Of a stretch of DNA of 38,219 bases, positions 1 to 8,532 are shown piece after piece. The stretch spans positions 1 to 38,219 of the forward strand of contig DAIDHP010000007.1 in assembly GCA_027459625.1 (NCBI GenBank), in the 5' to 3' direction. This DNA comes from Chthonomonadales bacterium (lineage in GTDB: Bacteria; Armatimonadota; Chthonomonadetes; Chthonomonadales; CAJBBX01). A model generated the notes under the pieces. The model did no database searches, was not told the DNA's origin, and saw nothing but the letters and a program-made list of their open reading frames with translations. A program made the translations under genes and the position numbers. How positions within the stretch are numbered: the stretch's first letter is position 1; each line of letters begins with the position of its first letter.

Positions 1-1402
1 CTTCGGAGGATGCCTCCAGTTGCACCCCTCCCCCGGACGCCACCATGTCCGCCGAGGAGATGTAATTGGCGTGAATGTTGATTCCAAGAGCCTGGGCGAT
101 TCCCATATAGGGTGAGATGCGAACCGATGGGGCTCCGCTGTAACCTCCAAGATGACAGAGTGCGGCGGTCGGTCCGATTACCGCCACGTTCTTCAACTCC
201 GCTTTGTTCAGCGGGAGAAAATTGTTCTCGTTCTTGAGCAGAACTAGAGTTTGTCTTGCCGCCTCCAAGGCGAGTTCCCGATGCTCGGGGGAATCCGCCA
301 CCTTGAAAGGTATCCTGGTGTAGGGGACCTTCTCCGGCGGATCGAACAGACCTAGAAGATGTCTGACGGTGAAGAGCCTGGTAACCGAGAGGGTGATATC
401 CTCCTCGCTCAACAGTTCCTGGTCAACCGCAGCTCGGAGATTTTGCTGAAGCGTGCCGCCGCAGTTCAGGTCGCACCCGGCGAGGATCGCCATGGCGGCA
501 GCTATCCGTTGGTTCACCGCGTAGTGATGCGGGTCAAATATGTTGTATATGGAATCGCAGTCCGAGACCACATACCCTCTGAAACCCCATCGTTTTCGGA
601 TAAGGTCGGTCATTAGGAATCGGCTGGCGCAACAGGGGATGCCATTCACCGCGTTAAAGGCTCCCATCAAGGAGAAGACGTCACCATCCACAATCGTGGC
701 GCGATAAGCTCGAGTGTAATATTCCCAAAAGCTGCGAGAGTCCACATCCGCTGAGACGCCAAAGCGGTCGTCATCGGTGTTGTTGCAGATGAAGTGTTTG
801 CTGCATGCGGTCGTCTTGAGGTATTGCGGATTATCACCCTGCATGCCGCGAACCATTTGCACCCCAATGGACGCAGCAAGGCATGGATCCTCTCCCGGCG
901 CCTCCTCGCATCGTCCCCATCTCGGATCCCGATGGAGGTTAAGAGTGGGCGGCGAGTAGTAGGAAAGCCCGATATGCTGGTGGTTATCCCATGCACGCGC
1001 CTCGTCGGAGACTGCGGTGTAAATTTTGAGTATGAGTTCGGGGTTCCACGTTGCGCCAAGAGCCAACGGCAGAGGAAATGAGGTGACGGGGCCGCCTCGC
1101 ACCAAGCCATGCAACGCCTCGCCGCTGTCGTAGTTGTAGCCGGGTATATTCAGTCTTTCGATGGGGGGGGCGCCGGAGCCTGTCTGGGCGATCTTTTCAT
1201 CCAACGTCATGCGATCCACCATCGCCTTGGCTCTTTTCCATGCCTGCTCGTACGCTTTGTCAGAGATGCCAACTTTTGCACGGCGATTAATCGAAGGATC
1301 GTATTCAGTGCGTACCTTGGCGGAGGATACGAGGGAGGAACATTCCATGGTCACGCTCCCCGCTATGGCGCCGACAATGGTTAAAAAATCCCTTCTGTTC
1401 AT
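1..1402 (-). CDS. Glycoside hydrolase family 3 protein (3' end cut by window edge)
   Basis: Secreted GH3 enzyme, probably a beta-glucosidase or beta-xylosidase acting on plant or exopolysaccharide oligomers. Only the first 467 codons are present and the frame is open to position 1. The N-terminus reads NRRDFLTIVGAIAG, a twin-arginine signal followed by a hydrophobic stretch. The GH3 N-terminal barrel is clear: a RMTLDEK-like opening near residue 65, LALGATWNPEL, SPPTLNLHRDPRWGR with EEAPGEDP after it, a TACSKHF block, and GYVVSDCDSI, whose first Asp is the family nucleophile. The second GH3 domain begins at LALEAARQTLVLLKN. The catalytic acid and any fibronectin-like tail lie outside the window. 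The start is chosen because it gives the Tat motif at once. It lies downstream of the glutaminase-like gene on the same strand, but a good terminator separates the two. Exact substrate cannot be read from sequence. Confidence 0.93.
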   Translation of the reverse strand, partial: MNRRDFLTIVGAIAGSVTMECSSLVSSAKVRTEYDPSINRRAKVGISDKAYEQAWKRAKAMVDRMTLDEKIAQTGSGAPPIERLNIPGYNYDSGEALHGLVRGGPVTSFPLPLALGATWNPELILKIYTAVSDEARAWDNHQHIGLSYYSPPTLNLHRDPRWGRCEEAPGEDPCLAASIGVQMVRGMQGDNPQYLKTTACSKHFICNNTDDDRFGVSADVDSRSFWEYYTRAYRATIVDGDVFSLMGAFNAVNGIPCCASRFLMTDLIRKRWGFRGYVVSDCDSIYNIFDPHHYAVNQRIAAAMAILAGCDLNCGGTLQQNLRAAVDQELLSEEDITLSVTRLFTVRHLLGLFDPPEKVPYTRIPFKVADSPEHRELALEAARQTLVLLKNENNFLPLNKAELKNVAVIGPTAALCHLGGYSGAPSVRISPYMGIAQALGINIHANYISSADMVASGGGVQLEASSE

Positions 1403-1560
1403 CTCCGTGTTTCGTTCGTTTCCTGGCTTCAAATGAACGCCTCCTTAGGATTCATGAATTCATAGCTACCTGAATGAAAGGCTCTATCGTTAGGAAAACA
1501 ACACGTGAAGGGTCGTTTCAAGATAATACCGACTTTTCAGCCATGAAGGCAACCATTCCC

Positions 1561-1606
1561 CAATAAGAAAACCGACGGGAGAGATTGATGTCGTCCCCCG
1601 CCGGTT
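1561..1606 (-). terminator. Intrinsic terminator after the glutaminase A-like gene
   Basis: On the minus strand, 38 bases after the stop of the glutaminase A-like gene, a 13-bp stem (arms at 1594-1606 and 1570-1582, two G:U pairs) is followed by a T-rich tract starting TTTTCTTATT. It should end that transcript, so the downstream GH3 gene needs its own promoter or read-through. Confidence 0.8.
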
Positions 1607-1643
1607 CATTTATGATCCGTCTATGATCCGTCCTAAGTGACGG

Positions 1644-4217
1644 TTATTCTGTTTTTATGTTTACCAATCCAATGTCTATGAACTGCCCCCCGACGGTTTG
1701 ATGGCAGTGAACCGCAATGACGATTTTGGCGCCGGGTTTTAGGATCTTCAACGCCGCAGGGAAGATATTCAACGGCGTGTATTCCGTGTTGTATCCCCCC
1801 TCGCTTGCTGCCAATACGCCGTTCACATATATTTGGACATCCTCGTCATGATAGACGAAGAATTGCAGGTTCTTATAATCGCCCTTGGGCATGGTGAACT
1901 CCCTGCGGATCCAGATATCATCGGTTGTCCAACGCGTATTTGGGGTGACATTGGGATCCGGCGTGCCGAAACCCGCCAACCCCTGGCTCCAGTTGCTATC
2001 GTCGAAATCGGGCTTCATCCAATTGGATGCGGGCTTTTCGGTGGTGTATCGCCACACCAGTCCTTTCTTTTGCGAAGTTGGCACCACCACTTTGACAATC
2101 GGTTTTGGAGGCAGGGGCGCCCATCCGCCGACCTTGTTCTTATCCATGCTCGACCATTTATGCCACATCGCCTTGTTATCCAGCATACGGATGAAGACGC
2201 CGCCAATCACGGGTCTGGCGTGCATTCCGTTGCTGTGGATATCATTGGTGATATAGGAATCCACGAACGGTACGCGGGTGGTGGTTTCATTTAAATAACG
2301 ATAGATCGGGGCGATCAATTCCTCGAAATCGGATTGCTTGGTCGCCAAACTTGCGCTCCAGTTCGTCCAATCCGTCTTGGTGAGGAGCGTTCTGGAATCG
2401 AGAGGCAATCCATACGGCTCCAATTTCGTCTTATAGAACGCCACTTCGTTTGCAGCCACCGAAGGCGGGAAGATATTCAATCCGAGGATATGATCCCATG
2501 CGAGATTGTATTTCTGGCTCCAGGTGCCTGGCTTGTCGAACGCCAACAGAGAGTGCCCGCCCGCATCCGCGACCTTGACCCAGTGTTTTGCGTCAACCCG
2601 CGCCATTTTCATGTATTTTTCCGCCTTCGCGGTTTCCCCTCTCATTCGGCACATGTCGCCGTACGCCGCCAATCCGAGGATGGCTTTAATGGAAAGGTTG
2701 GCGTTATGCGCCAGATGCCCCATGAAATCATCGGTGCAGAGTTGATTTTCCGGATCCAAACCGTATTTTTGCAGGTATTCCGCCCATTGAGTTATCTTGT
2801 TCCACCAGGGTTTCACAAAGTTGGCGTTGCCATCATCCTGACAGATTGCATCGCATATAATCAGCATGTTCCCCGATTCCTCAACGGGCATTCCCTCGCC
2901 GCCATCATCCCTACCGAAGACAAGCGGATAGGTTCCAAGGTCGTGCGGTGCGTTCGGGAACTTCCAATGCCACGAATCCGCATAAGCCAAATCCGGAACC
3001 ACCGTTGCTTTCGCCAATGTCGGGCTTAAGAGGATAAGCATCGGGTCCATGGGGAAGATAACATCGACAGTGGAGATATCCCCGTTACTTGTGTTTTCCT
3101 TGGTAAAGAAGAGCGGCTGCTTGTGCGGATCAGCTGCGAAACCGCATGCCGCCAAAGCCTGTCGGTACGCCAAGGCGCACATCTGGGCATATTTCTTCCC
3201 TCCGGTCTTTGCGAGGTCGGCCATTAATTCATGATCAAATCGTTCGCACTTCAGGGTGAGTTCCGGGTATTCGCGCTGCGCTTTCTGAAGCATTTCAACA
3301 GGGGTTTCGCCGTTCCTGCGCCAATAGGGCCGCAGGTTCTGACCGAAATACTTGATGGAGTAGATTTCATCATAAGCGACGATCGCGTCGCGTTTCACGG
3401 GTTTTGCCCCAACCCCGCCCAAGGGGAAGACAACCGCCATGACCGGTTGATCGTCATTCACCGCACGAGGCATGCGCTTATCCGTCTCGGCGGGGAGTTG
3501 TCCTTCGTTTACGAAGCTGTTCACTAACGTCTTATCCGCGCCAATCGCCGTCTTAACCTCGTTGACAGGCGCGGCGAGATAAGCGTATCCCCAATCTATT
3601 CGGTGATCGTCACCGCAGGAGCCGAGGATCGGCTGGCTCTCCGTACCGATCTTCATTGCAGCCATGGAGCCTGCGGGCACGTGCGACCAGACCACACTCT
3701 CCGTGGGCTCGTTTACCGCGAGTTCCGAACTAACGCTGTCGTAAATGGATATCCGATGCTCTTTGCCGTCGATAGAATGCACCTCCCATGTAATGTAGCT
3801 AAGCGGAAGAGCCATGGCGTCGAGATCCGTAGGCAGCGCGGGCGTCATGAACGTCATGGTGACGTGCACCTGATCGTTCTGAAAATCGTATACGCTGCGA
3901 GTGGGGAAGACAAGAAGCCCCGTTTGCGGCATCGCAGGGACATCCGGAGGATCTATCCCCATGAGTCGGTAATTATGACCGTCAATTCGGATGATACTCA
4001 CTAACGAATGCTCCCTTCCCGTCCAGTGACGGGTGGCGTCATCGGTTAGTCTGTCCGCTTCCGACCAGATGCTCAAATAGGGATCGCTGGTGACCAAAGG
4101 CACCGCAGGGGGACGAAACCCCGAAAGCTGACCGATGGCTTGCTTCGCAAACGAGGCGAAAAGAAGCATTAGCCCGATCAGCGGAACCATAACCGTAAAG
4201 GTGTTGTTTCTAAGCAT
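1644..4217 (-). CDS. Secreted glutaminase A-like protein (DUF4964/DUF5127/DUF4965/DUF1793) with C-terminal galactose-binding-like domain
   Basis: 857-aa exported protein of the fungal glutaminase A (GtaA)-like family. Residues 1-30 form a Sec signal peptide (hydrophobic core VPLIGLMLLFASF). Residues 33-70 carry the DUF4964-type opening FRPPAVPLVTSDPYLSIWS. DUF5127 follows to about 330. DUF4965 and DUF1793 fill roughly 350-700, with the family blocks KENTSNGDISTVDVIFP, PHDLGTYP, MPVEESGNMLI and DPENQLCTDDFMGHLAHNAN. Residues 720-857 look like an added beta-sandwich (FDDSNWSQGLAGFGTP, then FVYHDEDVQIYVNGV), as in galactose-binding or sialidase-associated modules. A site reading AAAGGA lies 7 bases before the ATG. 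Members in bacteria are usually called DUF4965 proteins; glutaminase activity is proven mainly in fungi, so the real substrate is uncertain. Its neighbour is a GH3 enzyme, which suggests use of glycosylated extracellular material. Confidence 0.88.
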   Translation of the reverse strand: MLRNNTFTVMVPLIGLMLLFASFAKQAIGQLSGFRPPAVPLVTSDPYLSIWSEADRLTDDATRHWTGREHSLVSIIRIDGHNYRLMGIDPPDVPAMPQTGLLVFPTRSVYDFQNDQVHVTMTFMTPALPTDLDAMALPLSYITWEVHSIDGKEHRISIYDSVSSELAVNEPTESVVWSHVPAGSMAAMKIGTESQPILGSCGDDHRIDWGYAYLAAPVNEVKTAIGADKTLVNSFVNEGQLPAETDKRMPRAVNDDQPVMAVVFPLGGVGAKPVKRDAIVAYDEIYSIKYFGQNLRPYWRRNGETPVEMLQKAQREYPELTLKCERFDHELMADLAKTGGKKYAQMCALAYRQALAACGFAADPHKQPLFFTKENTSNGDISTVDVIFPMDPMLILLSPTLAKATVVPDLAYADSWHWKFPNAPHDLGTYPLVFGRDDGGEGMPVEESGNMLIICDAICQDDGNANFVKPWWNKITQWAEYLQKYGLDPENQLCTDDFMGHLAHNANLSIKAILGLAAYGDMCRMRGETAKAEKYMKMARVDAKHWVKVADAGGHSLLAFDKPGTWSQKYNLAWDHILGLNIFPPSVAANEVAFYKTKLEPYGLPLDSRTLLTKTDWTNWSASLATKQSDFEELIAPIYRYLNETTTRVPFVDSYITNDIHSNGMHARPVIGGVFIRMLDNKAMWHKWSSMDKNKVGGWAPLPPKPIVKVVVPTSQKKGLVWRYTTEKPASNWMKPDFDDSNWSQGLAGFGTPDPNVTPNTRWTTDDIWIRREFTMPKGDYKNLQFFVYHDEDVQIYVNGVLAASEGGYNTEYTPLNIFPAALKILKPGAKIVIAVHCHQTVGGQFIDIGLVNIKTE

Positions 4218-4614
4218 TTATATTTCCTTTCATTGGAGGTAATTGCGGAATTCATAATGAAACGTCTCGTATCGTTTATTTCTCGTATGACCACAAACTT
4301 AAATTCAAATGATGCAACTACCTAGTTAGAATGTAAACCGCCAATTTAATGCAATAATCTGTCGGGGGATATGCTGCTCACCGAGGTGTTGAATCATTAT
4401 TCACACCATAGCCGTTTACGTCTCGCAAGCCATTGATACTCTTGCGGCGTGTGATTACAACCCCGCGTTTCAGGTTATTAAAAGCGTGAAGTTCTTCTTG
4501 TGATGTTAATGCTTCCAATCGCCTAAGGGGAATAATGATTCGCTTTGAACCCGGATTCATTATACTTTCAATGAAGGCGGCGCTTCAAACCATGACTTGC
4601 AGAATTGCGTGAGA
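4218..4614. other. 397-bp gap with no confident gene; long 5' leader of the glutaminase A-like gene
   Basis: On the minus strand there is one open frame at 4378-4560 (60 codons, basic, no recognisable family). Its ATG overlaps the TATAAT of a likely promoter and it has no clear ribosome site, so it is not called. If the promoter at 4559-4588 is used, the glutaminase A-like mRNA has a leader of about 335 bases. No riboswitch class was recognised in it. Confidence 0.5.
4559..4588 (-). promoter_or_regulatory. Probable sigma-70 promoter for the glutaminase A-like gene
   Basis: On the minus strand, TTGAAG (4588-4583) and a perfect TATAAT (4564-4559) are separated by 18 bp. It lies just beyond the stop of the permease gene and would give a leader of about 335 bases. 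The -10 is perfect but the -35 matches only 4 of 6. Confidence 0.5.
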
Positions 4615-5763
4615 CTAAAAAAGTGCGTTCATCAGATACCCTACCGCCGTGATTCCCACGATAAGTGAACAGAGAAAAACAAGGATGAGAATGGGGCGTA
4701 ACGCCTTTCGAAGCAGCACCATTTCCGGCAAGGATACACCCGATACCGCCATGATGAACGCCAATGAAGTGCCGATCGGGGCGCCTTTTTCGATGAGCGC
4801 TTGCAGAATGGGGAGCATACCTGCCGGGTTGGAGTACATCGGGGCGCCAATAAGAACCGCCAGAGGCACCGACTCCCAGGAGCGTTTGCCAAATATCCGA
4901 GGCAAGGTGGATGCAAACGTTCCGTGCGCAGCGTGATTGCCGGAGCATTCGGGACAGCCGGAAAAGCCGGTGGAGAAAAACCCTGAGGGCACCAGCATGT
5001 GAATTACGGCGGCAATCCCAATTCCAATTAGCGCGTAGGGCCATATCTTTCCCAGTATCTCTTTGACGGCATCGGCACCCTTCGCCATTCGAGACTGAAA
5101 ATCCATTTTTGGAACGGCGATATCCACCGCGCTCTTCTCAAACTCCTTCACCCATGGCTCCAGGTAACGTTCCATCCTGAACCGATCCATAAGAAACCCC
5201 ACCAGGAAGGCTATCGCCAGACCGGATGCGACGTAGGTGAAGGCGATTTTAACCCCGAAAAGTACGAATAAAAGCGACACCGCGATCTCGTTGACCATGG
5301 GGGAGGCGATGAGAAAGGAGAAAGTCATTCCCAAGGGAACGCCGCTTGTCACAAAACCCAAAAAAATCGGCACGGCGGAGCAGGAGCAGAACGGTGTCAC
5401 CACGCCAAGAAGCCCTGCCAGAAGGTAATCCACCGGATGACGCCGATCCCCAAGCATATGACGCACCTTTTCCGGTTGGAAAAAGGAGCGGATTATTCCC
5501 ATGACATAGATCACAAGAATCAGAAGCCACAACACCTCGCCGGCGGTGTTGAAAAAATAGACAGCCCCCTCGCCTGTTTGGGAGACTGGGGAGAGATGCA
5601 GCAGGCGAACTGCAATCAGAGCGCCGATTTTGTCTATCCGGGAATAGACGACGTACCATGCAACTCCCATCAGTATGAGAGTGATGATGTTCCTCGGAAA
5701 TCCGGAATGGGTGGAAAAACGCAAGGCGGATTTTCCGGGTTTGGCGTTGTCATCGTTCTTCAT
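4615..5763 (-). CDS. DUF318-family permease (ArsP/SO_0444-like)
   Basis: 382-aa inner-membrane protein of the DUF318/YraQ-ArsP permease family, whose members export organoarsenicals, metals or other small solutes. About eight to ten hydrophobic segments are visible. The signature PFCSCSAVPIFLGF lies in the first half, followed by GMTFSFLIASPMVNE; the mirrored GAPMYSNPAGMLP and MAVSGVSLPEM are in the second half. A central loop reads CPECSGNHAAHG, a Cys/His-rich stretch that could bind a metal and resembles the SO_0444 copper/zinc-efflux branch. The ATG at 5763 is preferred, as earlier in-frame starts run back into the preceding gene, but its ribosome site is weak, so translation may be coupled to the YabN-like gene 37 bases upstream. 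Substrate assignment is inference. Confidence 0.85.
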   Translation of the reverse strand: MKNDDNAKPGKSALRFSTHSGFPRNIITLILMGVAWYVVYSRIDKIGALIAVRLLHLSPVSQTGEGAVYFFNTAGEVLWLLILVIYVMGIIRSFFQPEKVRHMLGDRRHPVDYLLAGLLGVVTPFCSCSAVPIFLGFVTSGVPLGMTFSFLIASPMVNEIAVSLLFVLFGVKIAFTYVASGLAIAFLVGFLMDRFRMERYLEPWVKEFEKSAVDIAVPKMDFQSRMAKGADAVKEILGKIWPYALIGIGIAAVIHMLVPSGFFSTGFSGCPECSGNHAAHGTFASTLPRIFGKRSWESVPLAVLIGAPMYSNPAGMLPILQALIEKGAPIGTSLAFIMAVSGVSLPEMVLLRKALRPILILVFLCSLIVGITAVGYLMNALF

Positions 5764-5800
5764 GTTCACACTGCCGATGCATGGAAAAGGATAAAACGGA

Positions 5801-7267
5801 TCAAGCGCTCTTGGATTGTTCAGGGAGAATGCGTTTCGCCTCCTCCCATAATTCATCCATTTGGGCTAGCGTCAGAGCGCGTATATCCGTGCCTCGTTCC
5901 CGCGCCTGGGATTCGATATACCGAAATCTAGTGTTGAACCGCCGCAGCATGAGACTCAAAGCCTCTTCGGGGTCCACGTTCCGCCACCGAGCGACGTTAA
6001 CAATGGTGAAAAGCATATCTCCGATCTCATTCCGGATATCCTCCGGTTGATCTAGGTTGATCGCCTCTCGCAATTCGGTTAGCTCCTCCTCAAGCTTGGA
6101 GAGCACGTCCTCGAAATTTTCCCAATCGAATCCGACCTTCACCGCGCGTTTGCTGATCTCCATCGCGCGTATCAAGGCGGGCATGCCGCTTGGAACGCCG
6201 TCAAGAGCCGATTCGCGCCATCCCTCGCCTTTCTCCGAACGCTTGATCTTCTCCCAGTTCCTCAAAACGTCATTGGAATCCGCGACTACGGTTTCGCCGA
6301 AGACATGCGGGTGGCGTCGGATGAGCTTATTCACGATGCCCTCGATGACATCCTGAATGGTGAACACACCCTCCTCGGCTTCAAGCTGGGAATGGAAGAC
6401 CACTTGGAGAAGGACATCCCCGAGTTCCTCGCATAACTCATCAATATCGTCCTCGTCGATTGCGTCTATCACCTCGTAGCACTCTTCGATGAGATATCTC
6501 TTCAGGGATTGATGTGTTTGCTCTCTATCCCACGGGCAACCGTCTTTCGCTCTCAGGCACGACATGACTTGTACGAGATCATCGAAGCTTTTTTTACGCA
6601 ACTCTTTTGGAAGCACAGGCACATACAGCGTGGTGAGATGATCCAACGCCATTCTATCCAATCGGTGGAGCGGTATCTCCAATTTGATGGTTTCCCCATC
6701 CACTCCAGCGTGTTGAACCGCGATTACATTCCAATCATCCGGGTACGTCTCCATGAGAGCCAGTTTCACTTTGGATGCGACATCCCGATCGTATATCTGG
6801 TGGATTAACATCGGTAAATTCGCGCTTTGTGGTATTTGCGAGATCGTCATTGCATCCAAAATGAGGACGTTATCCAAGGATAGTTGCAATGTTTCAAGTA
6901 CGGGTTCCAGGAAACTAGCGGATCCCACTATGCGCACAGGAATTTGACCGGCTTTCGCTCTTTCGATAATTCGTCTTACGGATTCCTCCGCGATTAATGG
7001 GTGCCCGGGGACAGCGTAGACGACATCTCCTTGGTCTGATTCTCCGATAATCCGCGCAGCGATGGCTTCGTATACTATGTCAAAAGTATCCGATACCTCA
7101 TACATGGCGTCAAAACATTCAAACCGCACCCCCTCAAGCTTCAACTGCTCGGCCGCAGGATGCCGCGCCGTACGAAGATAGAGACGATCGGCGGTTGTCA
7201 GCGCATCATGCGCCGCCAAGGAGAGAGAGTTTATTTTCGCAGGGCCAAGACCGACCAAAACTATCAT
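5801..7267 (-). CDS. YabN-like fusion: tetrapyrrole methylase domain + MazG nucleoside triphosphate pyrophosphohydrolase
   Basis: 488-aa cytosolic fusion resembling Bacillus YabN. Residues 1-225 are a SAM-dependent tetrapyrrole methylase domain: MIVLVGLGPA at the very start forms the first strand, and VVYAVPGHPLIAEES is the GxP loop of this fold. Residues 230-488 are MazG, with GCPWDREQTHQSL, then EECYEVIDAID and ELCEELGDVLLQVVFHSQ giving the EExxE and ExxD metal ligands. A second half-site follows at LEEELTELREAI and RNEIGDMLFTIVN. MazG proteins hydrolyse non-canonical or stress-linked NTPs to NMP and pyrophosphate; the role of the methylase half is unknown. The ATG must be used because later starts would delete the first strand. 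The permease gene follows after 37 bases on the same strand. Confidence 0.92.
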   Translation of the reverse strand: MIVLVGLGPAKINSLSLAAHDALTTADRLYLRTARHPAAEQLKLEGVRFECFDAMYEVSDTFDIVYEAIAARIIGESDQGDVVYAVPGHPLIAEESVRRIIERAKAGQIPVRIVGSASFLEPVLETLQLSLDNVLILDAMTISQIPQSANLPMLIHQIYDRDVASKVKLALMETYPDDWNVIAVQHAGVDGETIKLEIPLHRLDRMALDHLTTLYVPVLPKELRKKSFDDLVQVMSCLRAKDGCPWDREQTHQSLKRYLIEECYEVIDAIDEDDIDELCEELGDVLLQVVFHSQLEAEEGVFTIQDVIEGIVNKLIRRHPHVFGETVVADSNDVLRNWEKIKRSEKGEGWRESALDGVPSGMPALIRAMEISKRAVKVGFDWENFEDVLSKLEEELTELREAINLDQPEDIRNEIGDMLFTIVNVARWRNVDPEEALSLMLRRFNTRFRYIESQARERGTDIRALTLAQMDELWEEAKRILPEQSKSA

Positions 7268-7443
7268 ATTATTTCCATTACGTCATGACAAATACAAAGA
7301 AACCAACGGTAAGGCGCATCGATATTCATGATAGGGGGAAAGCGGGTCAGCGCGGAAAGATTGTATTTATCGGCGTTTTCCTTTATGGAGAGGCTTAGAG
7401 ATTTACGCTGTTAAGAATAAATCCCTTGCATGAGATGCATTAA

Positions 7444-7459
7444 GGATATGGCGATATCC
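7444..7459. repeat. Small inverted repeat GGATAT-GGCG-ATATCC
   Basis: Perfect 6-bp arms around a 4-base loop in the gap between the PPIase lipoprotein and the YabN-like gene. No T-tract follows on either strand. It may be an operator or a small RNA stem; nothing in the sequence decides. Confidence 0.35.
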
Positions 7460-7475
7460 ATGCTTAAAAGGTTCG

Positions 7476-7509
7476 CGTTAATGGAGAAGGTCGTCCCTCT
7501 CCATTAACG
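7476..7509 (-). terminator. Terminator-like perfect 12-bp hairpin after the PPIase lipoprotein gene
   Basis: Arms CGTTAATGGAGA and TCTCCATTAACG pair perfectly around a 10-base loop, starting 14 bases after the PPIase stop. On the minus strand a TTTT run (7466-7469) comes only after a 6-base gap, so it is an imperfect intrinsic terminator or an mRNA-stabilising 3' hairpin. Confidence 0.6.
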
Positions 7510-7523
7510 GAACAATAACCACA

Positions 7524-8501
7524 CTATTTGGCGTTCATCAGGTTCTTATAAGGAGCCAGATTGATCTGTATGTTGGCCTTATCCTTGAATTGTCTAATAT
7601 TCTCCTGCACCCGCATAAGGGCGTTGGGGTCTTTTTGATCCAAGACCTGCATCTCGCATATCGGTCGGCTTTCCTCGTACGAAGGCGTCAATCCCGGAAT
7701 TTTCTCGATAAGCTGTACCAGGAAATAGACCGGTTTGCCGCCTTTTTGAGTAGGAGGAGGGGCTACGGTGATTATGGATTGCGTGAACGCGCCCGGCTTA
7801 AGTTGTTTCGCGGCGGAGACGATGGCATGGATGTACGGGTTTTGCTTGTTATCCGCGAGCGGCGGCAGTTCCCCGTTCTTGGCTGCGCTCGTTTTATCTT
7901 CCGACTGAGTGAGAGCGACGGTCTTAAAATCAACGCCTTTTTTCAGGGATGCGAGAGCGGCTTGCGCCTTTTGCATGGTGCTGTTCAGGATAACTCTGAC
8001 GCGATAGGTGTCAGGGGGAGTTAATTTCGCTTTCAATTGATTATAGGCTTGATGCAATTCGTTTTCGGTGATATTCAACGGAGCCATGGCGAGCTTGCGC
8101 TCGATTAGCGCGATGCGCGCAACTCGCGTCCATTCATCATCCGTGCGAAACGGGTCCGGAGGAATCCAGGTAAGAGCCGGGTTAGACTCCTTCTTTGCGA
8201 AAGCCACATACGCCTGCACTTCACTGTCGGTGGGAGTTACACGCTGCTGGGCGGCATACTGATTGATCAGTTTTTCGAAAATCATGTTCTGTAATGCGTA
8301 TTCGCCTGCGTGGGATAGACCTTGTCCTTGCAGCGCCGGCGCAAGTTCCGCAGCATCCACTTCCTGAACACGCTGATTGAACTGATCCATTGTGATGGTT
8401 TCATTATTCACACGGGCGGCTATTTTCTTGCTTCCGCATCCCGACAGGAAAATCAGGGAAGCGAACAGCAAAGCGGACACCGGAAACGATATTTTCTTCA
8501 A
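7524..8501 (-). CDS. SurA/PrsA-like peptidyl-prolyl cis-trans isomerase lipoprotein
   Basis: 325-aa lipid-anchored foldase acting outside the inner membrane on exported proteins. A TTG start at 8501 is preferred: AAGGAG lies 9 bases upstream and the product then begins with a compact lipoprotein signal (LKKISFPVSALLFASLIFLSGC), whose lipobox is LSGC. An in-frame ATG at 8540 would add 13 residues and overlap the preceding gene by 8 bases. After the Cys comes a SurA_N-like chaperone region (VNNETITMDQFNQRV) through about residue 155, then a parvulin-type rotamase domain (YRVRVILNST, GVDFKTVALTQSEDKTS, AAKQLKPGAFTQSII), then a C-terminal helix. The usual GGDLG turn of parvulins appears as NGELPPL, so catalytic activity may be weak. 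It is the last gene of a three-gene minus-strand unit with the DUF6115-like and small acidic proteins. Confidence 0.82.
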   Translation of the reverse strand: MKKISFPVSALLFASLIFLSGCGSKKIAARVNNETITMDQFNQRVQEVDAAELAPALQGQGLSHAGEYALQNMIFEKLINQYAAQQRVTPTDSEVQAYVAFAKKESNPALTWIPPDPFRTDDEWTRVARIALIERKLAMAPLNITENELHQAYNQLKAKLTPPDTYRVRVILNSTMQKAQAALASLKKGVDFKTVALTQSEDKTSAAKNGELPPLADNKQNPYIHAIVSAAKQLKPGAFTQSIITVAPPPTQKGGKPVYFLVQLIEKIPGLTPSYEESRPICEMQVLDQKDPNALMRVQENIRQFKDKANIQINLAPYKNLMNAK

Positions 8502-8532
8502 TACATCAATCTCCTTGTGGAAAGTTTGTAGG

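Noticed and set aside
667-1110. 147-codon minus-strand ORF overlapping the first gene
   Set aside because: It is an out-of-frame shadow of the GH3 gene, whose frame is open to the left edge and carries all family motifs.
4256-4280. AAACG...CGTTT inverted repeat upstream of the glutaminase A-like gene
   Set aside because: Only 5 paired bases and imperfect flanks; not strong enough to call an operator.
4378-4560. 60-codon basic ORF on the minus strand in the gap before the glutaminase A-like gene
   Set aside because: Its ATG overlaps a likely -10 (TATAATG), it has no clear ribosome site and no recognisable family; kept only as a note.
7261-7290. TTGTCA-17-TATGAT promoter-like pair on the minus strand at the YabN-like start
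   Set aside because: The -10 overlaps the start codon, and a later start would remove the first strand of the methylase fold; probably chance.
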